Shown piece by piece: positions 63,734-64,000 of a stretch of 64,000 nt of DNA (position 1 is the first letter of the stretch; the number at the start of each line of letters is the position of its first letter). Below the pieces are notes generated by a model. That model ran no database searches, was not told where the DNA came from, and saw only the letters and a program-made list of their open reading frames with translations. The DNA is from Acidobacterium sp. Its GTDB lineage: Bacteria; Acidobacteriota; Terriglobia; Terriglobales; Acidobacteriaceae. The DNA is taken from NCBI GenBank assembly GCA_003166955.1, contig PMUI01000077.1, forward strand, positions 1 through 64,000, read 5' to 3'. Made by a program: the position numbers and the translations under genes.

Positions 63734-64000
63734 ATGAAGATCCGAGCGCTCTCGATCGCCCTGCTTCTCGCCTGCGTCGTCCCCACGCCAGCCCAAACCC
63801 CCGACCTCGAAACCCGCCGCAAACTCCTCAACGACCTCTTCGCGCAAATCTGGGAAGACCGCCTTAGCCACTCTCCCGAATTCGCCTCCACCATCGGCGA
63901 CGACCGCTTCAACGACCAGCTCACCGACTACTCCGTCGACGCCTACAACCAGCAGCTCGCCCGCGGCCGCAACTACCTCAGCCGCCTCGGCGAAATCGAC
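63734..64000 (+). CDS. DUF885 family protein, N-terminal part (runs off the window)
   Basis: An ATG at 63734 opens a frame that is still open at the window end (89 codons seen). Signal peptide LSIALLLACVVPTPAQ is followed by LLNDLFAQIWEDRLSHSPEF and STIGDDRFNDQLTDYSVDAY, the start of DUF885 (a metal-dependent peptidase-like family). The full protein should be around 600 residues, so most is missing. Confidence 0.85.
   Translation, partial: MKIRALSIALLLACVVPTPAQTPDLETRRKLLNDLFAQIWEDRLSHSPEFASTIGDDRFNDQLTDYSVDAYNQQLARGRNYLSRLGEID

Overview
The window looks like a chromosome segment of an acidobacterium (Acidobacteriota, class Terriglobia). This is inferred from gene content, not from a marker gene; no rRNA or tRNA is visible. 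The pointers are high GC, three secreted proteins of the 'VWFA-related Acidobacterial domain' type (29.8, 50 and 51.2 kb), a CadC-like winged-helix/TPR membrane regulator, a sedolisin protease, plant-polymer hydrolases, and a split-subunit proton-translocating transhydrogenase. No prophage, insertion sequence, CRISPR array or integrase was recognised.

Layout. 0-8 kb: a PAP2 phosphatase, a CcdC-like membrane protein, the pntAA-pntAB-pntB operon (chained by 4-nt overlaps), two Tat-exported proteins (URO-D family and DUF362) and a DinB-like protein. 8-17 kb: a relic of a TPR/adenylate-cyclase-like gene, the CadC-like regulator, two outer-membrane beta-barrels, a hydrolase, a HIT protein, a metallophosphoesterase, then a two-gene module (small basic protein plus TIR/deoxyribosyltransferase-like protein). 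17-26 kb: a ribbon-helix-helix regulator with an operator over its own start codon, divergent pectinesterase and GH8 xylanase genes, otsBA for trehalose, a sedolisin, and eutBC. 27-36 kb: a large exported protein and a VWFA protein, an O-methyltransferase, and a three-gene membrane/methyltransferase/sulfatase-like cluster. 36-40 kb: an esterase, an acyl desaturase and a PIN-TRAM protein.

40.5-43.8 kb carries a complete protein-bound-sulfide cysteine pathway: cysM, mec (JAMM protease), cysO (ubiquitin-like sulfur carrier) and moeZ (E1-like adenylyltransferase/rhodanese), all on the minus strand. MoeZ would charge CysO with sulfur, CysM would build cysteine on the CysO C-terminus and Mec would release it. 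CysO has 27 residues after its Gly-Gly, so it would need trimming first unless a homopolymer indel created the tail. 44-52 kb: membrane proteins, OsmC, a ROK kinase, a pentapeptide-repeat protein and two divergent VWFA genes. 52-64 kb: RNase J, a GT87-like mannosyltransferase, a PoxB-like pyruvate oxidase, an ankyrin protein, a frameshifted acetyltransferase, an esterase, a low-GC His-Me nuclease toxin-like gene, a YdeI-like protein and the start of a DUF885 protein.

Large scale: the plus strand is G-rich in the left part and C-rich in the right part whichever strand the genes lie on. The change falls at about 41-45 kb and is of the sign expected at a replication terminus. Short heptameric repeats (GGGAATA/GGGAACA type) lie at several gene borders.
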